DNA from: an uncultured Flavobacteriales bacterium
GTDB lineage: Bacteria > Bacteroidota > Bacteroidia > Flavobacteriales_D > Sanyastnellaceae
Reading direction: 5' to 3'
Assembly (NCBI GenBank): GCA_937967465.1
Contig: CALBSW010000163.1
Span: 1-7,679 of the forward strand
DNA: 7,679 nucleotides
Below, in pieces: positions 1 through 5,952 of this stretch. The notes under the pieces were generated by a model. That model did no database searches and was not told the origin of the DNA. It worked only from the letters and a program-made list of their open reading frames with translations. Position numbers and translations under genes: made by a program. Numbering within the stretch: the stretch's first letter is position 1; the number at the start of each line of letters is the position of its first letter.

Positions 1-75
1 TGGCAGCCCCGCCAGGAATCGAACCTGGATCAAACGTTTAGGAAACGTCTATTCTATCCGTTGAACTACGGGGCC
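1..75 (-). tRNA. tRNA-Arg (anticodon CCT)
   Basis: The minus strand folds into a complete cloverleaf. The acceptor stem is GGCCCCG with CGGGGCT (first pair G-U), the D stem GTTC/GAAT, the anticodon stem GACGT/ACGTT and the T stem CCAGG/CCTGG around a TTCGATT loop. The anticodon loop TTCCTAA reads CCT (plus-strand 40-42), which decodes the arginine codon AGG. The 3' CCA is encoded at 1-3, so the gene is complete although it touches the window edge. It lies just downstream of the terminator that ends the tRNA-Val transcript and seems to have its own promoter. Confidence 0.96.
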
Positions 76-81
76 TCCCGG

Positions 82-89
82 CAAAGATG
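82..89 (-). promoter_or_regulatory. -7 promoter element for tRNA-Arg
   Basis: Read on the minus strand this is CATCTTTG, one mismatch from the Bacteroidota -7 consensus TAnnTTTG, ending 6 bases before the tRNA. About 18 bases further upstream a T-rich stretch, which is also the T-tract of the preceding terminator, could act as the -33 element. The ten bases ATCTTTGCCG here are repeated exactly in front of tRNA-Val. The position between a terminator and a tRNA supports a promoter, but the -33 box is weak. Confidence 0.5.
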
Positions 90-110
90 CGCCGCCTGTG
101 GCGAAGGCAG

Positions 111-140
111 AAAAAAGCCCCGACTCGCAGGAGCCGGGGC
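111..140 (-). terminator. Rho-independent terminator after tRNA-Val
   Basis: On the minus strand GCCCCGGCTC and GAGTCGGGGC form a 10-bp stem with one G-U pair around a CTGC loop, followed directly by six T residues. It begins 2 bases after the encoded CCA of tRNA-Val and so should end that transcript. The opposite strand has no T-tract after the stem, so it acts in one direction only. Confidence 0.9.
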
Positions 141-142
141 CG

Positions 143-220
143 TGGTGGGCAATACTGGATTCGAACCAGTGACCTTTCGCGTGTGAGGCGAACGCTCTGA
201 ACCAACTGAGCTAATTGCCC
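143..220 (-). tRNA. tRNA-Val (anticodon CAC)
   Basis: A full cloverleaf is visible on the minus strand: acceptor GGGCAAT/ATTGCCC, D stem GCTC/GAGC, anticodon stem TTCGC/GCGAA, T stem ACTGG/CCAGT with TTCGAAT loop, discriminator A and encoded CCA (143-145). The loop CTCACAC gives anticodon CAC (plus-strand 183-185), reading the valine codon GTG. A C34 valine tRNA supplements the usual TAC isoacceptor and fits a GC-rich genome that uses many G-ending codons. It has its own -7 element upstream and a strong terminator downstream, so it is a one-gene transcription unit. Confidence 0.97.
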
Positions 221-232
221 GAAAAGGGACGG

Positions 233-240
233 CAAAGATA
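233..240 (-). promoter_or_regulatory. -7 promoter element for tRNA-Val
   Basis: The minus-strand sequence TATCTTTG matches the Bacteroidota -7 consensus TAnnTTTG exactly and ends 12 bases before the mature tRNA, leaving room for a short 5' leader. I see no convincing TTG/TTTG box at the -33 distance. Confidence 0.65.
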
Positions 241-318
241 GGTCGCAGCAGGCGCTCCACCATCTCCCGTTGCCATCGGCCCCCAATCCCGCACATGGGG
301 TGCAGACCGTTCATGCCC

Positions 319-355
319 TTGATTTTACATTTTATAGTCCGTATATTTAAATACG
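319..355 (+). promoter_or_regulatory. AT-rich promoter region with palindrome
   Basis: This lies in a short AT-rich island (about 318-365) that contrasts sharply with the GC-rich surroundings. On the plus strand TTG (319-321) is followed after 20 bases by TATATTTA (342-349), a Bacteroidota-type -33/-7 arrangement with one mismatch in TAnnTTTG. The -7 box overlaps an inverted repeat, CGTAT (340-344) and ATACG (351-355), and the perfect palindrome TATTTAAATA (344-353). It could drive the small calcium-loop gene starting at 407, with the palindrome as a possible operator. A second, leaderless-type element sits nearer that gene at 395-402. The rest of 221-406 holds only the tRNA-Val promoter and no gene I can support. 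Confidence 0.42.
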
Positions 356-406
356 TCTTAACAATCTGCCCCTTCGTAGGAAACATTGGGGTGCAATCTT
401 GCCAAC

Positions 407-544
407 ATGTCACTCAGCGACCTCCTCAACATGCTGTCGTATTTCATGCAACCCGTCACCAAGGCCAGTGCGGCCTATGATCTCAACGGAGACGGCATGA
501 TCACGACCTCCGACTTGCTCTTGATGCTCGGCCTGCTCGGCTGA
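407..544 (+). CDS. Small EF-hand/dockerin-like calcium-loop protein (45 aa)
   Basis: Reading from ATG 407 gives a 45-residue protein ending in TGA at 542-544. Residues 25-36 form a canonical calcium loop of EF-hand or dockerin type: D25, N27, D29, G30, T33 and D36 sit at loop positions 1, 3, 5, 6, 9 and 12. A hydrophobic helix follows (residues 36-44). The N-terminal segment SDLLNML (4-10) echoes SDLLLML (35-41), 31 residues apart, so the protein resembles a dockerin reduced to its second loop and both F-helices. There is no signal peptide, cysteine or membrane segment. An in-frame stop at 377-379 and the absence of a plausible upstream start favour ATG 407. The promoter may be the AT-rich site at 319-355 or a leaderless element at 395-402. 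Partner and function are unknown. A gene remnant is the main alternative. Confidence 0.55.
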   Translation: MSLSDLLNMLSYFMQPVTKASAAYDLNGDGMITTSDLLLMLGLLG

Positions 545-549
545 GTGCT

Positions 550-626
550 TGGTGCGCCCTGCAGGACTTGAACCCGCGACCCAGGGATTATGAGTCCCCT
601 GCTCTAACCAACTGAGCTAAGAGCGC
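550..626 (-). tRNA. tRNA with CAT anticodon (Met elongator or Ile2)
   Basis: The minus strand shows acceptor GCGCTCT/AGGGCGC, D stem GCTC/GAGC, anticodon stem GGGGA/TCCCT, loop CTCATAA (anticodon CAT at plus-strand 590-592), T stem GCGGG/CCTGC, discriminator A and encoded CCA (550-552). The paired first base (G1-C72) argues against initiator tRNA. The G27-U43 and C4-G69 pairs and the overall resemblance to E. coli tRNA-Ile2 suggest it may be the isoleucine tRNA whose C34 is changed to lysidine by TilS to read AUA. Other features equally allow elongator methionine, so identity is left open. The 3' end faces the small calcium-loop gene with only 5 bp between. Confidence 0.93.
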
Positions 627-650
627 ATGCCCGCCTTGCGGCGGCTTCTG

Positions 651-658
651 CAAAAATA
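651..658 (-). promoter_or_regulatory. -7 promoter element for the CAT tRNA
   Basis: The minus-strand sequence TATTTTTG matches TAnnTTTG exactly and lies 24 bases upstream of the tRNA, 28 bases after the RNase R stop codon. Between them an inverted repeat (631-635 and 640-644, CCGCC/GGCGG with a GCAA loop on the minus strand) would form a hairpin in the tRNA leader or act as a weak rnr 3' end. It has no T-tract. No clear -33 box is visible, so readthrough from rnr is the alternative source of this tRNA. Confidence 0.5.
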
Positions 659-686
659 CGGGGTCTGTCCCTGCCGACCGCGGCCG

Positions 687-3002
687 TCAGCCGGCGCCCA
701 GCCACTCGAATTCGAGTTCGCGGCGCTGGACGTCGGCGCGGATGACCCGAATTCGGACCGCGTCGCCCATGTGGATCTCCTGTCCCGTGTGCAGCCCAAC
801 CAGGCACTGCCGTTCCGGATCCACGGAAAACCGGTCTGTGCTGATGTCCCGGATGTCGACGTAGCCCTCGCATTTGTTGTCGTTGAGCTCCACATAGACG
901 GCCTTGCCTGAGATGCCGTTGACCACCCCATCGAATTCTGCCCCCAGCTGCGTTCCGAGAAACTCGACCTGCTTGTATTTGATGCTGGCCCGCTCCGCTT
1001 CAGCCGCACGTTTTTCGCGCTCACTGCTGTGGGCGCATGGCCCGTCCAGCTCGGCTGCATCCAGCGCAGCACCCCCATCGAGGTAATGCTGCAGGCTGCG
1101 GTGCACCATCATGTCCGGATACCGGCGAATGGGCGAGGTGAAGTGGGTGTAGTGCTCGAACGCCAAGCCGTAGTGGCCAATGTTGTCCGTACTGTATTCC
1201 GCCTTGGCCATGGAGCGGATGGCCATCTGTTGAATGATGCGCTCCTCGTCTTTGCCTTCGGCCATGCGGAGCAGATTGCTGATCGCCCGGTGGGCTTGTC
1301 CCGGTTCGGTTTCCGGCATCTTGTAGCCGAATTGCGCCACGAACTGGCGCAGGGACTTGAGCTTGGTCGGGTCCGGTGAATCGTGCACGCGGTACACTGC
1401 GCCGGGAGGACGTTGTCCCTTGCACCCGGCGATCCACTTGGCCACCCGCACATTGGCCAGCAGCATGAAGTCCTCGATGAGCCGGTTCGCGTCCAGCATG
1501 CGCTTGACGAGCACCTCCACGGGCCGGCCTTCCGCGTCGAGGCGGAAGCGGACTTCCTCCGTGTTGAAATCAATGCCCCCCGCCTTGAACCGGCGCGCGC
1601 GCATCTTCTTGGCCAATCGGTCCAAGCGCTTGACCTCATCGGCGAGGTCTCCCTCCCCAGATTCAAGGCGCTCCTGCGCTTCGGCGTAAGTGAACCGCCG
1701 GTCCGAATGGATGACCGTCCGGCCGAACCACTCCTGGACCACCTGGCCCTGCTTGTCGAGCTCGAAGACGGCACTGAATGCGTACCGGTCCTCATTGGGC
1801 CGAAGCGAACACAGGTTGTTGGACAGCACTTCCGGCAACATCGGAATGGTGCGGTCCACCAGATAGACGCTGGTGGCGCGCTCCACGGCCTCTTCCTCGA
1901 TCCGGCTGCCCGGCCGCACATAGTGGGTCACGTCTGCGATGTGGACCCCCACTTCGAGGTGGCCCCCTTCGAGATCGCGCACGCTCAGGGCATCGTCGAA
2001 ATCCTTGGCGTCCTCCGGGTCGATGGTGAACGTCGTGATGTCGCGCATGTCGCGCCGGCGGGCGATTTCTTTCGGGTCGAGTTCCTGGGGAATGGTCTCC
2101 GCTTCAGCCGCCACGTCCTCGGGAAAATGGTAGGGCAATCCGTACTCCAGCAGGATGGCGTGCATTTCCGCTTCGTGGACGCCGGGCGCACCGAGCACCT
2201 CCACGACCTCTGCGATGGGCGGGTCATCCGGCGACGCCCAGTCCTGGAGGCGCACCGCCACCTTGACATCCGTGGGCGCGTCGTGCAAGAAGCGGGCAGG
2301 GATGAGGAAGTCGCGGTGAAGCCGCTTGTCCGTGGGAATGCCGAAGGCGTAATCCTTGACGGGCTGCAGCATGACGACATAGAGCTCGCGCGCCCGCTTC
2401 ACCACCCGGGCGACGTATGGCACTTTGCGGCGGCCGCGGTTCATCCAGCCGACCTCCACGGTGTCTCCCCAGAAGGCAGTGCCGGTGTTGCCCTTGGGCA
2501 GCATGAGGTCTTCCGATTCTCCGGGAACACTCACGAAGCCTTTGCCATACTTGGTGATTTGAATGGTGCCCGTGACCACATCCCCATGCTGGGGGCGGGC
2601 GCCAGACTTGCGGTCCTTGCCGCGGTCCCGGCCGCCGCGGGCGGTGGATCGGCCGCCTTGGTCCGGCATCATGAAACGGCCTTTTCCCACTTCGACGAGC
2701 ACGCCCTTGCCCGCCTGCTCCCGCATCAGACCATGCAGCATGTCGCGGATGTCGTGGTCTGCAATGCCCATCGTGCTCGCGACTTGGCGGGCATTCAGGG
2801 GGCGGCCTTTCAGCTTGCGGAAAATCTCGAGGACATCGCCGAGGTACCGGCTCGCCCCGCTGAGGCTCTGACGGCGGCCCATCGGGGCGTCCACCGACGA
2901 CTTGCGGGACCGTGACCGGCCGGAGGACCCTCCGATCCCGTCGGGACCGACCTTTCGTCCTTTCCCCTTCCGCTGTCCGCCTCCTTTGCGCTTTCCGGCC
3001 AT
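687..3002 (-). CDS. rnr: Ribonuclease R
   Basis: A 771-residue 3'-to-5' exoribonuclease of the RNase II/RNB family, which degrades structured RNA, rRNA and mRNA fragments in the cytoplasm. Domains in order: a Lys/Arg/Gly-rich N-terminal extension (about 2-37), a winged helix (about 52-112), a basic linker, cold-shock/OB domains (about 140-190 and 205-270), the RNB catalytic domain (about 318-645) and an S1 domain (about 688-768). The catalytic magnesium ligands are visible in DPEDAKDFDDAL, with D328, D334, D336 and D337. The conserved block HFTSPIRRYPD spans 620-630. Length is in the normal RNase R range. The protein ends right after S1, without the basic C-terminal tail of the E. coli enzyme; here the basic tail is N-terminal. 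The start is ATG 3002-3000, preceded by GAGGAAGG, the only clear Shine-Dalgarno-like site in the window. It is divergent from the methyltransferase gene. Confidence 0.97.
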   Translation of the reverse strand: MAGKRKGGGQRKGKGRKVGPDGIGGSSGRSRSRKSSVDAPMGRRQSLSGASRYLGDVLEIFRKLKGRPLNARQVASTMGIADHDIRDMLHGLMREQAGKGVLVEVGKGRFMMPDQGGRSTARGGRDRGKDRKSGARPQHGDVVTGTIQITKYGKGFVSVPGESEDLMLPKGNTGTAFWGDTVEVGWMNRGRRKVPYVARVVKRARELYVVMLQPVKDYAFGIPTDKRLHRDFLIPARFLHDAPTDVKVAVRLQDWASPDDPPIAEVVEVLGAPGVHEAEMHAILLEYGLPYHFPEDVAAEAETIPQELDPKEIARRRDMRDITTFTIDPEDAKDFDDALSVRDLEGGHLEVGVHIADVTHYVRPGSRIEEEAVERATSVYLVDRTIPMLPEVLSNNLCSLRPNEDRYAFSAVFELDKQGQVVQEWFGRTVIHSDRRFTYAEAQERLESGEGDLADEVKRLDRLAKKMRARRFKAGGIDFNTEEVRFRLDAEGRPVEVLVKRMLDANRLIEDFMLLANVRVAKWIAGCKGQRPPGAVYRVHDSPDPTKLKSLRQFVAQFGYKMPETEPGQAHRAISNLLRMAEGKDEERIIQQMAIRSMAKAEYSTDNIGHYGLAFEHYTHFTSPIRRYPDMMVHRSLQHYLDGGAALDAAELDGPCAHSSEREKRAAEAERASIKYKQVEFLGTQLGAEFDGVVNGISGKAVYVELNDNKCEGYVDIRDISTDRFSVDPERQCLVGLHTGQEIHMGDAVRIRVIRADVQRRELEFEWLGAG

Positions 3003-3004
3003 GG

Positions 3005-3012
3005 CCTTCCTC
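3005..3012 (-). promoter_or_regulatory. Shine-Dalgarno-like site of rnr
   Basis: The minus strand reads GAGGAAGG followed by CC and the ATG, placing AGGA 5 bases before the start codon. It supports the chosen start. It is notable because the other genes here lack such a site, as is common in Bacteroidota. Confidence 0.5.
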
Positions 3013-3085
3013 GATTTGCCAGCAAGGTGGTGACCCCAAAGGACGATTCAACGCAGAAAATCAACAGTTGTGACCGTTCCCTTGC

Positions 3086-3093
3086 GAACTTCC
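3086..3093 (+). promoter_or_regulatory. Leaderless-type -7 element of the methyltransferase gene
   Basis: GAACTTCC is followed by four bases and then ATG 3098. It shares A at -11, CTT at -9 to -7 and C at -1 with three other gene starts in this window (395-402, 4003-4010, 6423-6430). It is a weak match to TAnnTTTG. If used, transcription would begin at or near the ATG. The rest of the 95-bp divergent region (3003-3097) must also hold the rnr promoter. The best minus-strand candidate there is an nnTTTG-like box near 3037-3044, which is not convincing. Confidence 0.35.
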
Positions 3094-3097
3094 CCGC

Positions 3098-3988
3098 ATG
3101 GACGCTCCCTCCCCTTCCACCTTCGATGGCCTGCACCGCTGGTTCCCGGAAGGTTGGCGCGACCATGAACTGCTCGACTCCGGCGGGGGCAGCAAACTCG
3201 AGCGTTTCGGAGACCTCGTCCTGATTCGCCCCGAGCCTCACGCCATTTGGGACCGCGGCATGTCCGAGTCCAACTGGCGGCGCATGTCGGCCGCGGAATT
3301 CGTCCCCACCGGCAGGACCAAGGGCCACTGGGAACCCCACCAGAGCGTCCCGGACCATTGGGAAATCCAATATCCCTTGCGGCCCGACCAGTCGCTGCAC
3401 TTCTCCTTGGAGATGACGCGGTTCAAGCACGTCGGCATCTTCCCAGAGCAAGCCGCCAACTGGCAATGGATGGCCGACCGGCTGGGATCGGGCAAGCGGG
3501 TGTTGAACCTCTTTGCCTACACGGGCGGTGCCTCCCTCGCAGCCAGGGCGACGGGTGCGGATGTGACCCACGTCGACGCCATCAAGCAGGTGGTGACCTG
3601 GACGCGCATCAACATGGAACTCTCCGGCCTCGACGGCATCCGGTGGTGTGTGGAAGACGCCATGCGCTTCGTGGAGCGCGAGCTGCGCCGCGGCAACCAG
3701 TATGACCTCATCGTCATGGACCCGCCGGCGTGGGGCTTGGGTCCGAAAGGAGAAAAATGGAAGCTCGAGGAGCAGATCGGACACCTCATCCGCTCCGTCG
3801 CAGGCATTGTCGCTCCGGGGGGGTCGGTGGTCATGAACACGTACTCGGGACTGAGTCCGTCTTCCCTGGAGAACTTCTGGCGATCCGCCCTGCCCGATGC
3901 TGCCATCGAGGCCGGCGAACTTTGCCTGCGCAGTGGAACCGGCCAGGTCTTGCCGACCGGCTCCCTCGTGCGCATCACTCGGGCCTGA
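3098..3988 (+). CDS. Class I SAM-dependent methyltransferase (COG1092, RlmI-like)
   Basis: A 296-residue Rossmann-fold methyltransferase. Motif I, VLNLFAYTGGA, spans 135-145. D160 lies at the end of the next strand as the expected ribose-binding acidic residue, E186-D187 follow, and the catalytic-type motif DPPAWG is at 208-213. An N-terminal region of about 110 residues (LERFGDLVLIRPEP, 34-47) precedes the fold. The family (Methyltrans_SAM, COG1092) includes the 23S rRNA cytosine-5 methyltransferase RlmI, but this protein lacks a recognisable PUA RNA-binding domain, so an rRNA target is likely but not shown. ATG 3098 is chosen because the family-like sequence starts nearby and a promoter-like element ends 4 bases upstream. 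There is no Shine-Dalgarno site. It is probably monocistronic, as a hairpin covers its stop and the next gene has its own promoter element. Confidence 0.85.
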   Translation: MDAPSPSTFDGLHRWFPEGWRDHELLDSGGGSKLERFGDLVLIRPEPHAIWDRGMSESNWRRMSAAEFVPTGRTKGHWEPHQSVPDHWEIQYPLRPDQSLHFSLEMTRFKHVGIFPEQAANWQWMADRLGSGKRVLNLFAYTGGASLAARATGADVTHVDAIKQVVTWTRINMELSGLDGIRWCVEDAMRFVERELRRGNQYDLIVMDPPAWGLGPKGEKWKLEEQIGHLIRSVAGIVAPGGSVVMNTYSGLSPSSLENFWRSALPDAAIEAGELCLRSGTGQVLPTGSLVRITRA

Positions 3989-3995
3989 AGGCCCG
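3980..3995 (+). terminator. Hairpin over the methyltransferase stop codon
   Basis: CGGGCC and GGCCCG form a 6-bp GC stem with a TGAA loop, and the loop contains the TGA stop codon (3986-3988). The downstream arm can pair alternatively within GGCCCGCGGGCC (3990-4001). No T-tract follows, so this is at most a weak terminator or an mRNA 3'-end stabiliser. Confidence 0.35.
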
Positions 3996-4002
3996 CGGGC
4001 CG

Positions 4003-4010
4003 TACCTTCG
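4003..4010 (+). promoter_or_regulatory. Leaderless-type -7 element of the aminopeptidase gene
   Basis: TACCTTCG, one base from TAnnTTTG, ends 4 bases before ATG 4015. The 18-base context is very close to that in front of the tryptophan dioxygenase gene, with the same spacing. A start site at or near the ATG is implied. Confidence 0.5.
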
Positions 4011-4014
4011 GGGC

Positions 4015-5307
4015 ATGCTGCGTTACCCGCCCCTGTCTGCCGAGAACTACATCCGCAACCGCGCCGCGTTTGCCGAAGCCATGAGCCCCGGTGCCATGGC
4101 CCTGTTCAGTTCCAACGACATCTACCCGACCAGCGCCGACGGCACCCTGCCCTTCCGGCAGGACTCCAACATGCTCCACCTCACCGGTGTGGACCAAGAG
4201 GAGACCGTGCTGCTGCTCTTCCCCAACGCCCACAACCCGGCCGACCGTGAAATTCTGTTTGTCACCGAGACCAATGCGGAAATCGCCGTTTGGGAAGGGG
4301 CCAAGCTCACCAAGGCGGAGGCCACGGCCCAGACCGGCATCCGTCACGTTCAATGGGTCGGCAACCTGGAACGCACCATTCAGCGCCTCGTGACCGAGTG
4401 CACCTGCTGCTATCTCCACCAGAATGAGCACACCCGCGCCAAGATTGTCGTCGAGACCCGCGAGGCCCGGTTCAACCGGTGGTTCTGCGAGACCTACCCC
4501 CACGTCCGCATCGAACGGGCCGCACCCATCCTGCACCGCACCCGGAGCGTCAAGAGTGCTGAGGAAATTGAACGGATGCGCCATGCGTGCGGCATCACCC
4601 GTGACGGCTTCAACCGCGTGATGAACTTCCTCAAGCCCGGCGTCACCGAGTACGAAGTCGAGGCCGAGTACCTGCACGAGTTTGTGCGCAAGGGCTCCCG
4701 CGGCTTTGCCTACACGCCCATCGTGGCGAGCGGGGCCAACGCCTGCGTGCTCCACTACATCGAGAACAGCGCGGTCTGCAAGGACGGCGATGTGCTGCTG
4801 ATGGACGTGGGCGCCGAGTATGGCAACTACGCCAGCGACATGACCCGGTGCCTGCCGGTGTCCGGCCGCTTCACCGACCGCCAGCGCAAGGTCTACGATG
4901 CCGTGCTCAGCGTCATGCGTGACGCCACGAAGCTGCTGCGTCCCGGCGTCAGCCTCCACGATTACCACAAGCAGGTGGGCGAGCTCATGACCGAGCAGCT
5001 CCTCGGACTCGGCCTGATCGACAAGCACGACGTCGCCAAGCAGAACCCCGCCTGGCCCGCCTACAAGAAGTACTTCATGCACGGCACCTCCCACTTCATC
5101 GGACTCGACGTCCACGATGTGGGCCTGTGGCACGAGCCCATCCGCGCCGGCCATGTGTTCACCGTGGAGCCCGGCATCTACATCCTTGAGGAGGGGCTGG
5201 GCATCCGGCTGGAAAACGACATCGTCGTCACCGAGGACGGTGTCGACGACCTGATGGGCGACATCCCGCTGGACGCCGAGGCCATCGAGGACGCCATGAA
5301 TTCCTGA
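4015..5307 (+). CDS. pepP: Aminopeptidase P family metallopeptidase (M24B)
   Basis: A 430-residue Xaa-Pro aminopeptidase-type enzyme that removes N-terminal residues preceding proline from peptides in the cytoplasm. The N-terminal AMP_N domain covers about 1-135. The C-terminal pita-bread domain, from about 180, carries the five expected dinuclear metal ligands D264, D275 (in MDVGAEYGNYASD), H360 (in HGTSHFIGLDVHD), E385 (in TVEPGIY) and E400 (in GIRLEND). The supporting histidines H247, H356 and H367 are also present. Length and ligand spacing match the E. coli PepP family. The reading frame is open upstream to 3730, but that part overlaps the methyltransferase in another frame. ATG 4015 fits the family N-terminus and lies 4 bases after a promoter element. 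The next gene starts 3 bases after the stop, so they are likely cotranscribed. Confidence 0.94.
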   Translation: MLRYPPLSAENYIRNRAAFAEAMSPGAMALFSSNDIYPTSADGTLPFRQDSNMLHLTGVDQEETVLLLFPNAHNPADREILFVTETNAEIAVWEGAKLTKAEATAQTGIRHVQWVGNLERTIQRLVTECTCCYLHQNEHTRAKIVVETREARFNRWFCETYPHVRIERAAPILHRTRSVKSAEEIERMRHACGITRDGFNRVMNFLKPGVTEYEVEAEYLHEFVRKGSRGFAYTPIVASGANACVLHYIENSAVCKDGDVLLMDVGAEYGNYASDMTRCLPVSGRFTDRQRKVYDAVLSVMRDATKLLRPGVSLHDYHKQVGELMTEQLLGLGLIDKHDVAKQNPAWPAYKKYFMHGTSHFIGLDVHDVGLWHEPIRAGHVFTVEPGIYILEEGLGIRLENDIVVTEDGVDDLMGDIPLDAEAIEDAMNS

Positions 5308-5310
5308 GCG

Positions 5311-5916
5311 ATGTCAGACACCACGGAAAGCGTCATGCTCGGACTGCAGCTCCCCACGGATCCCCGCTGGGTCGAGCTCGTTGAGTCCAACATCCCCGAG
5401 GTCCTCACCGACCACGCCTGGTGCGAGCAGAAGGCGGCCTCCAACGCCATTTCCACCATCGTCCGTTACCCGGAACTGACCGACCTGGTCGAGGAGTTGA
5501 CCCGCATCGCCATGGAGGAGATGGAGCACTTCGGCATGGTGGTCGAGAAGATCAAGGAGCGCGGTTGGGTCCTCGGCAAGGAGCGGAAGGACCCCTACAT
5601 CCACGACCTCGCCGCCTTCATCAAGAAGGGCGGAAGCCGGGAGGAGCAGCTTGTCGACCGCCTGCTGCTGGCCGCCATGATCGAGGCCCGCAGCTGCGAG
5701 CGCTTCCGCATGCTGTCCGAGCGCATCGCCGATGAGGACCTGAAGACCTTCTACCACGAATTGATGGTCAGCGAGGCCCAGCACTACACCACCTTCATCG
5801 GCTTCGCCCGCCAGTATGGCGGACGCGTCGATGTCGATGCCCGCTGGAAGGAGTTCCTCGCCCACGAGGCCGAGGTGATCCAGCGCTACGGCAAGAAGGA
5901 AACCATGCACGGCTGA
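5311..5916 (+). CDS. miaE: tRNA-(ms2io6A) hydroxylase, MiaE-like
   Basis: A 201-residue ferritin-like, four-helix-bundle diiron protein. Iron ligands in the MiaE pattern are visible: E39, E70 and H73 (EMEH), E125, and E155 with H158 (SEAQH). MiaE uses O2 to hydroxylate the isopentenyl group of ms2i6A37 in tRNAs reading UNN codons. The modified base needs MiaA and MiaB, which are not in the window. Length agrees with the family. The gene begins 3 bases after the aminopeptidase stop without a Shine-Dalgarno site or promoter element, which points to cotranscription and translational coupling. A different diiron oxygenase activity cannot be excluded, but the ligand spacing and sequence favour MiaE. 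Confidence 0.9.
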   Translation: MSDTTESVMLGLQLPTDPRWVELVESNIPEVLTDHAWCEQKAASNAISTIVRYPELTDLVEELTRIAMEEMEHFGMVVEKIKERGWVLGKERKDPYIHDLAAFIKKGGSREEQLVDRLLLAAMIEARSCERFRMLSERIADEDLKTFYHELMVSEAQHYTTFIGFARQYGGRVDVDARWKEFLAHEAEVIQRYGKKETMHG

Positions 5917-5952
5917 GCAACGCCTCAGTCCCGAACGATTGAACGGAACCCC

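Noticed and set aside
38..413. Open frames across the tRNA-Arg and tRNA-Val genes
   Set aside because: They run straight through two complete tRNAs and a terminator and have no protein-like features.
295..480. 61-codon plus-strand frame overlapping the mini-gene
   Set aside because: It begins upstream of the likely promoter, reads through the AT-rich island and shows no motif. The overlapping frame from 407 carries the calcium loop.
1383..2915. Long plus-strand open frame (510 codons) opposite RNase R
   Set aside because: It is antisense to a gene with complete catalytic motifs. GC-rich codon bias removes stops from the opposite strand, and the product shows no recognisable domain.
3730..4014. 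95-codon upstream extension of the aminopeptidase frame
   Set aside because: It overlaps the methyltransferase in another frame, reads as arginine-rich shadow sequence, and the family N-terminus begins at 4015.
3517..5154. Long minus-strand open frame (545 codons) over the methyltransferase and aminopeptidase genes
   Set aside because: It spans two well-supported genes on the other strand and their intergenic promoter. Its composition is that of an antisense shadow.
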